Origin: Thermoflexus sp.
GTDB taxonomy: Bacteria > Chloroflexota > Anaerolineae > Aggregatilineales > Aggregatilineaceae
Assembly: GCA_020724465.1 (NCBI GenBank)
Contig: DYGX01000001.1
Location: 124,001-188,000, forward strand
Direction of reading: 5' to 3'
Length of the DNA stretch: 64,000 nt
The notes under the pieces were generated by a model. It was not told the origin of the DNA. It saw only the letters and a list, made by a program, of their open reading frames with translations, and ran no database searches. Made by a program: the position numbers and the translations under genes. Position 1 is the first letter of the stretch, and each line of letters begins with the position of its first letter. Positions 9,049 to 18,291 of this stretch are shown piece by piece.

Positions 9049-10029
9049 CTAGCGGCGCAGGCTCAGCCCAAGCCGGCGCGCACTGCCGTCGATGTTGAGG
9101 ATGCGCGCTCTGACCGTTTCGCCTTCGCGCACGACATTGCGCGGATGGAGGAAATGCCCCTCGGCCAGTTCCGAGACGTGGATCAGCCCCTCCAGCCCTT
9201 CTTCGATGCAGGCAAAGGCGCCGAAATCCACCACGTTCGTGATCACGCCCTCAACCATCTGGCCGACATGATAGCGCTCTTCAACCGTTTTCCACGGGTC
9301 GGGGCGCATCCGTTTCAAACTCAGAGCGATGCGGCCTTGCTCTGGGTCCACCTGCAGGACGTGCACAGTCACAGTGTCGCCCCGCTTGACAACGTCGCGC
9401 GGATGGCTGACGCGCCCCCAACTCAACTCGCTGATGTGGATCAGCCCTTCCAACCCACCCAGATCAACGAACACGCCGAAATCACACAGGTTCGTGACCT
9501 GGCCGGTACATGTGTCGCCGGGGCGAATGCGGGTCAGGACGTTGGCCCGCGCACCCGGTTCGACCTGAGCCGCGCGCTCCGAGAGAATCAGCCGGTTCTG
9601 ATCGCGATCCAGCTCAATAACCCGCAGCCGGAGCACCTGGCCGACGCGCTGCGCCAGCGCCTCGCGCCTGGCGCGGTTGTCGGCCATGACCGGAAAGTCG
9701 ATCAACTGGCTTGCCGGGATGAAGCCGCGCAAGCTGTTCCATTCAACCAGCAGCCCGCCCCGGTTAAAACCGACGACACGCAGATCAACGGTTTGATCGG
9801 CATCATAGACGGTCTGCACTTCATCCCAATCGGAATCCATCGAGGCCGGCAGAGAGCCATTTGCCGTGCCAGGCACTCCCTCATCAAGCGGCAGTTCACC
9901 CCAGTCGAACTCGTGATGCCGAGGCACCCCCCCTGCGGCGATCTCCCCCTCTTGGAGCAGCGCCTCCCAATAACCCTCATCGGGAGGCAGAGGAGGCGAG
10001 GAACTCGTGTCATGATACTCGCTCGTCAT
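9049..10029 (-). CDS. S1 domain RNA-binding protein (RpsA-like, three S1 repeats)
   Basis: 326 residues. An acidic, low-complexity N-terminus (about 1-60) is followed by three OB-fold S1 domains at about 74-155, 170-240 and 256-326. The last two have the strong pattern V.D/N-FG-F-..-LEGL-H-SEL. Such proteins bind mRNA, as ribosomal protein S1 does, but with three repeats rather than four to six it is a short S1 homologue, as seen in many non-proteobacterial phyla. The ATG at 10029 was chosen over an upstream TTG. GGAAGG lies upstream at a slightly long spacing (11). A perfect consensus promoter precedes it, which fits a highly expressed translation protein. Confidence 0.82.
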   Translation of the reverse strand: MTSEYHDTSSSPPLPPDEGYWEALLQEGEIAAGGVPRHHEFDWGELPLDEGVPGTANGSLPASMDSDWDEVQTVYDADQTVDLRVVGFNRGGLLVEWNSLRGFIPASQLIDFPVMADNRARREALAQRVGQVLRLRVIELDRDQNRLILSERAAQVEPGARANVLTRIRPGDTCTGQVTNLCDFGVFVDLGGLEGLIHISELSWGRVSHPRDVVKRGDTVTVHVLQVDPEQGRIALSLKRMRPDPWKTVEERYHVGQMVEGVITNVVDFGAFACIEEGLEGLIHVSELAEGHFLHPRNVVREGETVRARILNIDGSARRLGLSLRR

Positions 10030-10123
10030 AATCTGATCAGCCTTCCTCAGCCACGTGCGCCTGCTCAATATTCGGTTATCCGCGTCGCCGATACCGCTAA
10101 GTTACGGTTGTCGCCAAGCAGTC

Positions 10124-10152
10124 ATTATAGAAATGGGCAAAAACGTTGTCAA
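10124..10152 (-). promoter_or_regulatory. Perfect consensus promoter of the S1-domain gene
   Basis: On the minus strand TTGACA (10152-10147), a 17-base spacer and TATAAT (10129-10124), a 12/12 match. Transcription would begin near 10117 and give a leader of about 88 bases. It lies just downstream of the stop of the 7TM-GAF gene, so the S1 gene is independently transcribed. Confidence 0.88.
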
Positions 10153-10158
10153 ACGGCC

Positions 10159-12189
10159 TCAGCGTGTCGCGGGAGCACTGGGAACTTCGCGTTGCCGGCT
10201 GGGTGTCGTTTCGGGGACTTTGTTCGGCGACGTGCCATTCGCGGTCTCAGCCAGCAGATCGCGTTCCATCTCGGCGATCTGCCGCGCCACTTCTTCGATG
10301 GCGATGCGCTGCTTGCGATACAGGTCGGACTCGCTCATGGCGAGGCGCAGTGCTACGTCGCGCACCTTGCGCCCCTGGAGAAAGCGCATCTCCAGAATGT
10401 TGTACAGCACCCACTCGGTGGTGGTGAGGCTGCGCTGCCCTTCCGGCTTAAGATTCTCAATCGCGCGCGCCAGAACCGTCCGCAGCGCGCGAACCGGGTT
10501 GTTATCGTTCGCTTCGGCCATCTCGCGCCAGACGATGTTGAGCTTCAGCAGCTCGCTGTCCGTCAGTTTTGGGCCGCCCCAGTAGTCACGCAGGGCGTCC
10601 TTGACCAGATCGGAGAACGCTTCATGGTCCAAGAGATCGCTGGAAGGGTAGGGGGTCGGCTCGGCAGACATATAGCCATAGCGCGATATCCCGTGAAGCT
10701 GTTGCATCTGGTCCATCTGAGATGCCAGACCTTCCAGAATAAAGAACACTTCCGCCTGGCGCTGCATGTCTTCCAGCACGCGCGCCGCCTGGGCCACCAG
10801 CCGGGAGAAAGTGATCTGCTCTTCTTCGTCCAGGTTGGGCTGCGGCGCGCGCGCCCACACCCCGAGAATTCCCAGCAACGAGGCACTCTTCTCGCCGCTT
10901 GAGGTGGAGCGCAGCGGCACCAGCCAGTACGAATGCCACACGAACATCTCGCCGACCTGCTCGATTTCTGGCTGGCTGTGCGCCCCGCCGTTGACCAGCA
11001 GCGACAGGTCGGTTGACTCCAAAGCGTCGGGGGACGGAGTCAGCGAACCCACCACCTGCACCAGATGGGCGCCCCCCGGTCCGACCTCCGCGACAAACGC
11101 AGTCGGCACGCGCAAGTAATCGCAGATGGCGGCCAGCACGGACTCGAGAAGCTGCGACGCATCGGCCTGGGTCAGCAGCCGCTCGCTGACTCGCTCAATA
11201 GTGCGCGCCTGATGTTGATCTTCAGTGTAGATCAGCCAGCGCCGGAGCACGGGCAACAACAGCGTGATTGACCACTGCAAGAACAGCAGGATCGCCACCG
11301 CTGCAAACGGCATAAACGCGTCACCGTCGATGCCGAGGAAATTCGTCGCCCGCGGCACGAACAAGATCACCATGAGAATGGCGGCCCCGGTCAGCGGCCC
11401 GCGCAGCATGAACTCCAGCAGCCGCGTCTTGACCACGCGGTCCGGCTGCTGCGTGCCAAAGAACGAGAGCGGGTAGGCCATGAAGACCAGCATCAGCATG
11501 ATGACCAGGTTAGCCGCGTTCAGAATGACGAGCAGTGCGGTCGTCTTCTCGTCTCCGAGCCTGCCAAAGAACAACGAATACGGATATGTGCCGTACACTG
11601 GCGTCAGGAAGACCGTGAGCAAATAGGTCATCCGCCGGCGAGTGTAGCGCGTCAGACAGCGGCGCCGGGCGCGCGCCACATTGATCACCGCGGCCGTCCC
11701 AACAACCAGCAGATAGGCCGTGTAGACGATGAAACCGGCGGCGGGCCGCATGCGTGGAATCTCGCCCAACGCAGGGTCTCTCACCACCGTATCGGTAAAC
11801 AACGCCAGCAGCAGGAAAACCGTGCTGATCAGATAGCTGACCCGGATCACCAGCCGCCTGCGCCCGCGCGAGGGGCGGCCTGTCGTCTCGAGCAGAGCGT
11901 CCGACAGGTGAAAGAGCGCCGCTGGGATGTAGGCGATGCCGATCCATTGCAGGCGCATGTACGCTTCCAGATAATCGTTCCCACCTGGATCTAGCGACAC
12001 AAACACATCCGCGACATACGCCACAACCACACAGGCCAGCACGATCGACGCTGCCCGCGTCACCCGGTCGTGCATGCGCCGGCTAAGGTTGTACAACAGG
12101 ATCGAGGCCGAGATGATGACGATGGTCGTCGTCAGCGCCTCGTTGATCAGTTCCAATACGCTCCGCAGAAGACCCGGATCATTCATCAT
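10159..12189 (-). CDS. 7TM-GAF membrane sensor with HTH-like C-terminus and no kinase domain
   Basis: 676 residues. The first about 318 hold eight or nine hydrophobic helices; the early part resembles the 7TM input domain found in front of histidine kinases. A GAF domain follows (about 330-475, ending in a coiled segment EQITFSRLVAQAARVLEDM). The C-terminus (about 520-645) is helical. It contains DALRDYWGGPKLTDSELLKL and a helix-turn-helix-like stretch around 590-640 (RKVRDVALRLAMSESDLYRK). I see no H-box, ATP-binding N/G boxes, GGDEF, EAL or phosphatase residues, so the output is not enzymatic in any familiar way. The two ATGs at 12189 and 12186 are equally possible starts. The GNAT gene ends 21 bases upstream and may be co-transcribed. 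Confidence 0.7.
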   Translation of the reverse strand: MMNDPGLLRSVLELINEALTTTIVIISASILLYNLSRRMHDRVTRAASIVLACVVVAYVADVFVSLDPGGNDYLEAYMRLQWIGIAYIPAALFHLSDALLETTGRPSRGRRRLVIRVSYLISTVFLLLALFTDTVVRDPALGEIPRMRPAAGFIVYTAYLLVVGTAAVINVARARRRCLTRYTRRRMTYLLTVFLTPVYGTYPYSLFFGRLGDEKTTALLVILNAANLVIMLMLVFMAYPLSFFGTQQPDRVVKTRLLEFMLRGPLTGAAILMVILFVPRATNFLGIDGDAFMPFAAVAILLFLQWSITLLLPVLRRWLIYTEDQHQARTIERVSERLLTQADASQLLESVLAAICDYLRVPTAFVAEVGPGGAHLVQVVGSLTPSPDALESTDLSLLVNGGAHSQPEIEQVGEMFVWHSYWLVPLRSTSSGEKSASLLGILGVWARAPQPNLDEEEQITFSRLVAQAARVLEDMQRQAEVFFILEGLASQMDQMQQLHGISRYGYMSAEPTPYPSSDLLDHEAFSDLVKDALRDYWGGPKLTDSELLKLNIVWREMAEANDNNPVRALRTVLARAIENLKPEGQRSLTTTEWVLYNILEMRFLQGRKVRDVALRLAMSESDLYRKQRIAIEEVARQIAEMERDLLAETANGTSPNKVPETTPSRQREVPSAPATR

Positions 12190-12210
12190 ACGTTCGGCAA
12201 TCCACTGAAC

Positions 12211-12765
12211 CTACACCGGCCGCCCAAAGAACAGCGCGATGTCCTGATTGGGATAGTAATGGTCATTGAACCCGTAGAATGCAAAACCATGCGAACGGGC
12301 AAAGCAGGATGCAGGGTAGTTCTTGGTTTGCATATCCAGCGCAATATGCTGCAGCCCATGCAGGCGCGCCCAGCGCAACGCCTGCTCAAGTAGCGCGCTG
12401 CCAATCCGCCGCCGCCGCACGCGTTGGTCCACCACCAGGTCCTGGATCCAGCCGCGGGGAAAGACCGGATCGACCCGCATATTCACGTAGCCCAGAACAA
12501 CGTCTTCAATCGTGGCAACTAGAAAGCAGTCGCGGGTCTTCCAGGACCGCAGCAAAGCATCGCGATCGCGCGGATACGCCACGCGGATCGTACGCGGGAG
12601 ACGGACAACGCGAAACCGGACGGTGGTTTCGTCGCCTTCCTCGCGCAGATCGACCTGCCAGACATATTCCGTCGAATAGGTGTGGTCCAGCGCGCTGCAC
12701 GCGGCCAGATCCGCTTCCGACTGCGCCTGGCGGACCACAAACTGGTTGCGTTTGGGTGTCGTCAT
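12211..12765 (-). CDS. GNAT-family N-acetyltransferase
   Basis: 184 residues with the GNAT core. IQDLVVDQRVRRRRIGSALL (about 118-137) contains the acetyl-CoA pyrophosphate loop (R/Q-xx-G/R), followed by the helix EQALRWARLHGL and the C-terminal strands with FARSHGF and DHYYPNQDIALFF. It would move an acetyl group from acetyl-CoA to an amine; the substrate cannot be told. The N-terminal about 75 residues are less typical. The ATG is at 12765. It is the first gene before the 7TM-GAF sensor. Confidence 0.78.
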   Translation of the reverse strand: MTTPKRNQFVVRQAQSEADLAACSALDHTYSTEYVWQVDLREEGDETTVRFRVVRLPRTIRVAYPRDRDALLRSWKTRDCFLVATIEDVVLGYVNMRVDPVFPRGWIQDLVVDQRVRRRRIGSALLEQALRWARLHGLQHIALDMQTKNYPASCFARSHGFAFYGFNDHYYPNQDIALFFGRPV

Positions 12766-12774
12766 CGTACCCGC

Positions 12775-12804
12775 ATTCTACCTGATACGACTGCCTGTCG
12801 GCAA
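12775..12804 (-). promoter_or_regulatory. Possible promoter of the GNAT gene
   Basis: Minus strand: TTGCCG (12804-12799), an 18-base spacer and TAGAAT (12780-12775). Both hexamers have one or two mismatches. It lies only 10 bases before the ATG, so the transcript would have almost no leader. Confidence 0.4.
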
Positions 12805-12883
12805 TGGAAGGTTCTGCGCGTTGTGCCCGCCAATCGCCGCCTGTCATCCGCCGGGTTAGTGCTTTGGTACCCCCTCAAGTGAT

Positions 12884-12912
12884 TTGTGTTGCATTACGTG
12901 TTCATGTACAAT
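12884..12912 (+). promoter_or_regulatory. Promoter of the 12991 membrane-protein gene
   Basis: TTGTGT (12884-12889), a 17-base spacer and TACAAT (12907-12912). The -10 is one base off consensus and the -35 keeps the TTG. Transcription would start near 12919, about 72 bases before the ATG. Confidence 0.6.
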
Positions 12913-12990
12913 GCATCGCAGTAGATCCGGTCCATGATACACCATCGCGCTGCCGTTTCCGTGGCAGCCCTAAGAGAAAGGCTAGGCCGT

Positions 12991-14154
12991 ATGGGACGCC
13001 TTGTACCCCAGTTCAAGATCATGGCAAAACCCGTGCTAAGCTCGATGGCTCCGGCACTGATACGGCTCGGCTTCGTCTTGTTGGGGGTTCTCATCGGGAT
13101 GGCGTGGACCTATTGGGGGGCGCCAATCAAGTTCTACGATGCAGAACCAGTTCATCTGGCCGACGGCTACAAGGACCAATGGATCAAAATGACCGCCGTC
13201 GAACTGGCCGAATCCGGCGATACGGTCGAAGCGCGGGACAAGATCGTCGCGGCGGGTGTCTCGCCGGCGATGATTCGCGAACTGATCGAAGCTAACCAGC
13301 AGGCCGACCCGCAGTTGGCGACACAGCTCACCGCGCTGCTGGACATCGCCGAGGCGAATGAAGAGGCAGCGGCCCAGCAGGCAGCCAAAATCGAGCGCAG
13401 CACGCTCCAAGAAGTGATCGGGCCGCTCGCATGTATTGTGGGAACCCTGGTCATCGGCCTGATTCTTGCCGTCATTTTCTCGTTCTACTGGGCGATCCCA
13501 ATCGGCACAGCGAGAGGTGCGGCGCAGCCCGCCACAGTGGCCGCATCGCCAGGCGGTGCGGTTCCGCGCGTCAGCGCCTCGACGGCGCATGTAGAGCGCG
13601 TGGTGGCGCAAAGAGCCGCAGTCGAGCAGAAAACCGACTTCGGCGCGGCGGGCGAAAAGCCCCCGGTCGGGCAGTTCATGTCGACCTACGTGCTTGGCGA
13701 CGATCTCTATGACGACTCGTTTAGCATCGAAACCGCGTCGGGCGAGTTTCTGGGCGAATGTGGCTCGGGCATTTCCGAGACGATCGGAGTAGGGGACCCC
13801 AAGAAGGTGACGGCGACGGAAGTCTGGCTGTTCGACAAGAACGATATCCGGACCGTGACCAAAGTTCTGATGAGCCGCCACGCCTTCAACGACGAGGCAC
13901 TGCGCACCAAGCTGGCGCCGAAGGGCGAAGCCGTGCTGGCCGAGCCTGGGCTGGTAACCACCCTGGAAACGCAAACCCTGCGTGTTCAGGTCCGGATCAT
14001 CGATCTGAAATACGGCGAAGGAGCGCTGCCGCCGGAGAGCTATTTCGAACGGCTGACGGTTGAGCTGGCCGCCTGGCCCAAAGAGGGCGGCGCGCCGACG
14101 ACCCCTAAAACCGATGCCGCTTTCGGCGACACCGCCGAACTCCTGAACTACTAG
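12991..14154 (+). CDS. Membrane-anchored protein of unknown function, two transmembrane helices
   Basis: 387 residues from the ATG at 12991, which has GAAAGG nine bases upstream; a longer form lacks such a site. A first helix (about 21-42) is followed by an alpha-helical acidic region (about 50-140), rich in A, E and Q. A second helix (about 143-171) follows, then a linker and a soluble C-terminal domain (about 215-375). That domain contains FMSTYVLGDDLYDDSFSIET and ends with an acidic tail. I recognise no enzymatic motif. The helical stretch between the two membrane segments may be a coiled coil. It is followed by a strong terminator and forms a single-gene unit. Confidence 0.75.
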   Translation: MGRLVPQFKIMAKPVLSSMAPALIRLGFVLLGVLIGMAWTYWGAPIKFYDAEPVHLADGYKDQWIKMTAVELAESGDTVEARDKIVAAGVSPAMIRELIEANQQADPQLATQLTALLDIAEANEEAAAQQAAKIERSTLQEVIGPLACIVGTLVIGLILAVIFSFYWAIPIGTARGAAQPATVAASPGGAVPRVSASTAHVERVVAQRAAVEQKTDFGAAGEKPPVGQFMSTYVLGDDLYDDSFSIETASGEFLGECGSGISETIGVGDPKKVTATEVWLFDKNDIRTVTKVLMSRHAFNDEALRTKLAPKGEAVLAEPGLVTTLETQTLRVQVRIIDLKYGEGALPPESYFERLTVELAAWPKEGGAPTTPKTDAAFGDTAELLNY

Positions 14155-14189
14155 CCCCCTGGCGCGTGCGGTCCGCCAGCAGACTGAAG

Positions 14190-14223
14190 AAAGGCCCGGC
14201 GAAATTGTCCGGGCCTTTTATTT
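14190..14223 (+). terminator. Intrinsic terminator after the 12991 gene
   Basis: AAAGGCCCGG (14190-14199) pairs with CCGGGCCTTT (14209-14218) across a 9-base loop and runs into TTTTATTT. The A-run on the other side means it can also serve the converging greA unit. Confidence 0.88.
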
Positions 14224-14250
14224 CGCGCATGCAGCAGGCGCCAGAGAGGG

Positions 14251-14724
14251 CTACCAGGCGATTTCCTTGATTTTCACGATCCACACGCCACCCGGTGTCT
14301 CGACCTGGACCGTATCGCCCTTGCGGTGCCCAAGCAAAGCCGCGCCGATAGGGCTTTCATTCGAGATCTTGCCATTGCGCGGATCGGCTTCCGCCGCCCC
14401 GACGATGCGATAGGTTTCGGCCGGCTCGCCTTCCGGCTCGATGGTCACTTCACAGCCAACTTCCACGCGCGGCGGCGCCTTGCCGTTGCCCTCGTCGATG
14501 ATTGTGGCGTTGCGCAGCAGATTCTCCAGATACTGGATCCGGCCCTCTAAAAACGCCTGTTGCTCTTTCGCGTCCGCATAGTCGGCATTCTCCGAGAGAT
14601 CGCCCTGGCCGATGGCCTCGCGCAGCCGGGCCGCCAACTCCGGACGCTTGACTGCGATCAGGTACTCCAACTCGGCGCGCAACTCCGCGGCGCCTTCTGC
14701 GGTCAGGAATTGTTCTTCAGCCAT
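14251..14724 (-). CDS. greA: Transcription elongation factor GreA
   Basis: 157 residues, the normal GreA length. The N-terminal coiled coil carries the acidic tip GQGDLSENADYADAKEQQ (about 45-62), whose D and E residues insert into the RNA polymerase channel and stimulate cleavage of backtracked RNA. The C-terminal FKBP-like domain ends with GDTVQVETPGG. The ATG at 14724 follows GAGGGTG at proper spacing; a longer upstream form is unlikely. It is 70 bases downstream of the dGTPase-like gene on the same strand and may share its transcript. Confidence 0.95.
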   Translation of the reverse strand: MAEEQFLTAEGAAELRAELEYLIAVKRPELAARLREAIGQGDLSENADYADAKEQQAFLEGRIQYLENLLRNATIIDEGNGKAPPRVEVGCEVTIEPEGEPAETYRIVGAAEADPRNGKISNESPIGAALLGHRKGDTVQVETPGGVWIVKIKEIAW

Positions 14725-14794
14725 GATGCACCCTCGTGTGTATCCTGAAAGATCGGATGATTGGGTTCTTTGGTGTCCTGTGCGCGCGGATGCA

Positions 14795-15952
14795 CTACGG
14801 TAGCGTGAACGGATCGTAGAGCCGCTGCCATTCCTCAAGCGCGAAGCGGTCGGTCATCCCTGCGATGTAGTCGCACACGGCCCGGTGAATCCCGCGCCCG
14901 TTGGCGACTCGCCGGACCGACGGGGGAAGCTGCTCCGGCTCTTCCAGATAGGTCTCAAAAAGCTGCGCGATGAAACGCTCGGCCTTGACAGCCATTCGGA
15001 CCACGCGATGATGCCGGTACAGATTGGCATACAAGAATGATTTTAACTCTTGGTTGAGCGCACTTAGCCGCTCGGAGTGCACCACAACGTTGTACGGCAG
15101 CCGCTGCAGCGCTTCGGGTGTGGGCAGATCATGCTGTGCCAGGTTCGCGCCGGTGGCCTGGATGACATCGTCGATCTCGATGCCGATCATCCGCCGGATC
15201 AGCCGGTGGCGGATCTGCTCGGTGAACAGCTTGCCATCCCATCCCACGCTTTCTTTGAGCATCTGCCACAGCTCGATCTCGTTCAACTGATCTGGCGCGA
15301 TCAACCCCGAGCGCAGGCCGTCGTCCAGGTCGTGTGCGTTGTAGGCCAGCTCGTCGGCCACGTTGGCGATCTGCGCTTCCAGGCTGCCGCGCAGCTCGGG
15401 ATCGAAGCCGCTCGCCGCCGAATTGCTCAGATCGTATTCGGTTTCGTGCTTGACGATTCCCTCGCGGACCTCGTAGGTCAGGTTCAGTCCGGGCCAGTGC
15501 GGGTAGCGATTCTCAAGCTTGGTCACGATGCGCAGAGACTGCTTGTTGTGGTCGAATCCGCCGTAGTCGGCCATCAATTTGTTTAGAACCATCTCGCCCG
15601 AATGGCCGAAGGGCGGGTGGCCCAGATCGTGGCTGAGGCAGATCGCTTCGACCAGGTCTTCGTTGGCGCCCAGCGCGCGCGCCAGACTGCGGCCGATCTG
15701 GGCCACTTCCAGCGTGTGAGTCAGGCGCGTGCGGTAGTAATCGCCCTCGTAGTTAATGAAGACCTGCGTCTTGTACTCCAACCGGCGAAAGGCGGTCGTG
15801 TGCAGGATCCGGTCGCGGTCGCGCTGAAAAGCCGTCCGGTATTCCGCCTCTGGCTCCGGATAGTGACGCCCCTTGGATTGACCGCTCTTCAGGGCGTACG
15901 GTGCCAGCGTCTGCGCTTCGATTTCTTCCTGACGTTGGCGTGTGACAATCAT
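14795..15952 (-). CDS. dgt: Deoxyguanosinetriphosphate triphosphohydrolase-like protein (HD domain)
   Basis: 385 residues. The HD metal-binding residues are clear: H79 in TRLTHTLEV and H108-D109 in LSHDLGHPPFGHSGE, plus a later D in ADELAYNAHDLDDGL. Dgt-like enzymes cleave dNTPs to deoxynucleosides and tripolyphosphate and help control nucleotide pools. FRRLEYKTQVF near the start is typical of the dGTPase-like subgroup. The ATG at 15952 (AAGG upstream) was preferred to an upstream TTG that would add 25 atypical residues. It lies between uvrB and greA, all on the minus strand. The preferred dNTP is not predictable. Confidence 0.9.
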   Translation of the reverse strand: MIVTRQRQEEIEAQTLAPYALKSGQSKGRHYPEPEAEYRTAFQRDRDRILHTTAFRRLEYKTQVFINYEGDYYRTRLTHTLEVAQIGRSLARALGANEDLVEAICLSHDLGHPPFGHSGEMVLNKLMADYGGFDHNKQSLRIVTKLENRYPHWPGLNLTYEVREGIVKHETEYDLSNSAASGFDPELRGSLEAQIANVADELAYNAHDLDDGLRSGLIAPDQLNEIELWQMLKESVGWDGKLFTEQIRHRLIRRMIGIEIDDVIQATGANLAQHDLPTPEALQRLPYNVVVHSERLSALNQELKSFLYANLYRHHRVVRMAVKAERFIAQLFETYLEEPEQLPPSVRRVANGRGIHRAVCDYIAGMTDRFALEEWQRLYDPFTLP

Positions 15953-16087
15953 CGAACAACCTTGCTGCGCACCCTCGCGCACAAGACGATCCCCGGCAAT
16001 TGAATTGGCTGCAGGCAGGCTCGTCAACGGATGGAATCAGAAGATACCGTAACTTGGGCCAAGATGCAATTGCACGCACCCGATCAG

Positions 16088-16123
16088 GCGGCAGGAGCGC
16101 GCGGGGAACGGCGCTCCTGCCGC
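16088..16123. terminator. Long GC-rich hairpin between uvrB and dgt
   Basis: GCGGCAGGAGCGC (16088-16100) pairs perfectly with GCGCTCCTGCCGC (16111-16123) over a 10-base loop: 13 pairs, 18 bases after the uvrB stop. No T-run follows on the minus strand, so it may be a Rho-type or mRNA-stabilising hairpin rather than a classical intrinsic terminator. Confidence 0.6.
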
Positions 16124-16140
16124 ACCACAGCTCCGGTGAT

Positions 16141-18207
16141 TCAGCCGCCGGGCGTCGGCCGCGGACGCCGGCCCGCTCCAGCAACCATACTCAGGCTGGC
16201 ATCCCGGCGTGTTTCGTCTTTGAGCGCCATCACCTGGCGCAGCTCGAGCAGTTGGTCGCGCAGCACCGCCGCTTTCTCGAACTCAAGCGCCTTGGCCGCG
16301 GCTTTCATCTCCTGCTCCAGCGTGTCGATCAGCCGCCGCAGATCGGACGCCGGCAGATCGGCAGGCGAAGGCGCTTTCTCGGCCACGGGCGGCTTGGCGC
16401 TCGCGCTCATGGCCTGCACGCGCTGGGTCAGATCGCGGATCTCCTTGACGATGCTGGCCGGCTCAATGCCGTGTTCCTGGTTGTACGCAAGCTGAATAGC
16501 CCGGCGGCGCTCGGTCTCATCGATCGCGGCGCGCATGGCATCGGTGACGCGATCCGCATACATGATCACGTGCCCATTGACGTGACGCGCCGCGCGTCCG
16601 ATGGTCTGGATCAGCGCCTGTTCCGAGCGCAGAAAGCCCTGCTTATCCGCATCGAGAATCGCAACCAGTGAGACTTCGGGCAGGTCGATCCCTTCGCGCA
16701 GCAGGTTGATGCCAACCACCACATCGTACACCCCCAGCCGCAGGTCGCGCAGAATCTCGATCCGCTCGATGGTCTCAATCTCGGAGTGTAGATAGTGCAC
16801 CTTGATGCCCATTTCGAGCAGGTAATCCGACAGGTCTTCGGCCATGCGCTTAGTCAGAGTGGTGACCAGTGCACGCTCACCGCGCTTGACCCGCCGGCTG
16901 ATCTCGCTCAACAGATCGTCGATCTGCCCCTGGGTCGGGCGCACATCGATCGACGGGTCGACCACGCCGGTCGGTCGGATGATCTGCTGGACAACCCGTT
17001 GCGAGTGTTTCTCTTCATACGGGCCGGGTGTTGCGCTCATGAAGATCGTCTGGCCGATGCGCGCCTCAAACTCCTCAAAGCTGAGGGGGCGATTGTCCAT
17101 CGCGCTGGGCAGGCGGAATCCGTACTCGATCAGAATCTCCTTGCGCGAGCGGTCGCCACCCCACATGCCGCGCACCTGCGGGATCGTCATGTGGCTCTCG
17201 TCAATGATGAACAGCGAGTCCGCCGGGAAGTAATCGAGCAGAGTCCAGGGCGGGCTGCCGGGCGGGCGTTGATCGAGGTGACGCGAGTAGTTCTCAATCC
17301 CGCTGGTGTACCCCAGCTCGCGGATCATCTCCAGGTCATAGCGGGTGCGCTGTTCCAACCGTTGAGCCTCAAGCAGCTTGTTCGCCTTCTGAAACTCGGC
17401 GACGCGCTGTTCAAGCTCCTGCTCGATGTCGATCAGCGCCTGGCGCATCTTCTCTTCCTCGGTGATGAAGTGCTTGGCCGGGAAGAGCTTGATCTCGCGC
17501 GGCTCGTCCAGAATCTCGCCGGTCAGCGGGTCGAACTCCACCAGGCGCTCGATCTCGTCGCCGAACATCTGCACGCGGTAGGCCGTTTCGCTGTATGCCG
17601 GGGCGATCTCCAGGGTGTCGCCGCGCACGCGGAACGTTCCGGGACGCAGCTCCAGGTCGTTGCGGTTGTATTGGATGCCCACCAGATGGCGCAGGATCAG
17701 GTCGCGCCGGTGAATGGACCCGGCCCGTAGTTCCAAAATGACCTTGCCCCATGCCGCCGGATTGCCGATCCCATAGATGCACGATACGGACGCCACGATG
17801 ATCACATCGCGCCGGCTGAGCAGGGCGGCGGTTGCCGACAGGCGCAGCCGGTCGATGTCTTCGTTGATCTCCGTCTCCTTCTCAATATAGAGGTCGTGGC
17901 GCGGCACGTAGGCTTCGGGTTGATAGTAGTCGTAGTAGCTGACGAAGTACTCAACCGCGTTGCGCGGGAAGAACTCCTTGAACTCCGCGTAAAGCTGGGC
18001 TGCCAGCGTCTTGTTGTGCGCCAGCACCAGGGTCGGGCGCTGCACCTGGGCGATGACGTTGGCGACCGTGTACGTCTTGCCGGTTCCGGTAGCGCCAAGC
18101 AATGTCTGAAAGCGCAGGCCCTGGGCGATGCCGTCCACCAATTGCTCGATCGCCTGCGGCTGGTCCCCCGTGGGTTTGTAGTCCGAGATCAACTCAAACG
18201 GTGGCAT
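16141..18207 (-). CDS. uvrB: Excinuclease ABC subunit B
   Basis: 688 residues. UvrB is the damage-verifying helicase-like subunit of nucleotide excision repair; it is loaded by UvrA and then binds UvrC. Visible motifs are Walker A GATGTGKT (38-45), the beta-hairpin region [12 protein letters not shown] (about 95-106), the DEAD-like box IDESH, helicase motif [11 protein letters not shown] and a C-terminal UVR domain (about 625-660) that contacts UvrC. The ATG at 18207 has GGAGAG five bases upstream; an alternative GTG is at 18222. A LexA-type operator sits between the promoter and the start, so SOS induction is likely. Confidence 0.97.
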   Translation of the reverse strand: MPPFELISDYKPTGDQPQAIEQLVDGIAQGLRFQTLLGATGTGKTYTVANVIAQVQRPTLVLAHNKTLAAQLYAEFKEFFPRNAVEYFVSYYDYYQPEAYVPRHDLYIEKETEINEDIDRLRLSATAALLSRRDVIIVASVSCIYGIGNPAAWGKVILELRAGSIHRRDLILRHLVGIQYNRNDLELRPGTFRVRGDTLEIAPAYSETAYRVQMFGDEIERLVEFDPLTGEILDEPREIKLFPAKHFITEEEKMRQALIDIEQELEQRVAEFQKANKLLEAQRLEQRTRYDLEMIRELGYTSGIENYSRHLDQRPPGSPPWTLLDYFPADSLFIIDESHMTIPQVRGMWGGDRSRKEILIEYGFRLPSAMDNRPLSFEEFEARIGQTIFMSATPGPYEEKHSQRVVQQIIRPTGVVDPSIDVRPTQGQIDDLLSEISRRVKRGERALVTTLTKRMAEDLSDYLLEMGIKVHYLHSEIETIERIEILRDLRLGVYDVVVGINLLREGIDLPEVSLVAILDADKQGFLRSEQALIQTIGRAARHVNGHVIMYADRVTDAMRAAIDETERRRAIQLAYNQEHGIEPASIVKEIRDLTQRVQAMSASAKPPVAEKAPSPADLPASDLRRLIDTLEQEMKAAAKALEFEKAAVLRDQLLELRQVMALKDETRRDASLSMVAGAGRRPRPTPGG

Positions 18208-18227
18208 CGCGTCTCTCCGCACTCATT

Positions 18228-18241
18228 CGAACGGGCGTTCG
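18228..18241. promoter_or_regulatory. LexA (SOS) box at uvrB
   Basis: A perfect 14-base palindrome, CGAACGGGCGTTCG. This is exactly the Gram-positive-type SOS box CGAAC-N4-GTTCG. It lies between the -10 (18251-18246) and the uvrB ATG (18207), over the expected transcription start, where LexA would block initiation. uvrB is a classical SOS gene, which supports the reading. Confidence 0.82.
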
Positions 18242-18245
18242 GGAT

Positions 18246-18274
18246 ATTATAGCGCAGCGGCGACAGGCCGTCCA
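18246..18274 (-). promoter_or_regulatory. uvrB promoter
   Basis: Minus strand: TGGACG (18274-18269, 4/6), a 17-base spacer and a perfect TATAAT (18251-18246). Transcription would start near 18239, inside the LexA box. Confidence 0.7.
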
Positions 18275-18291
18275 CCGTTTCGCCGTCGCCG

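Noticed and set aside
9025-10902. 625-codon plus-strand frame opposite the S1 and 7TM-GAF genes
   Set aside because: Same artefact: it is the antisense of two well-supported genes and has no recognisable motif.
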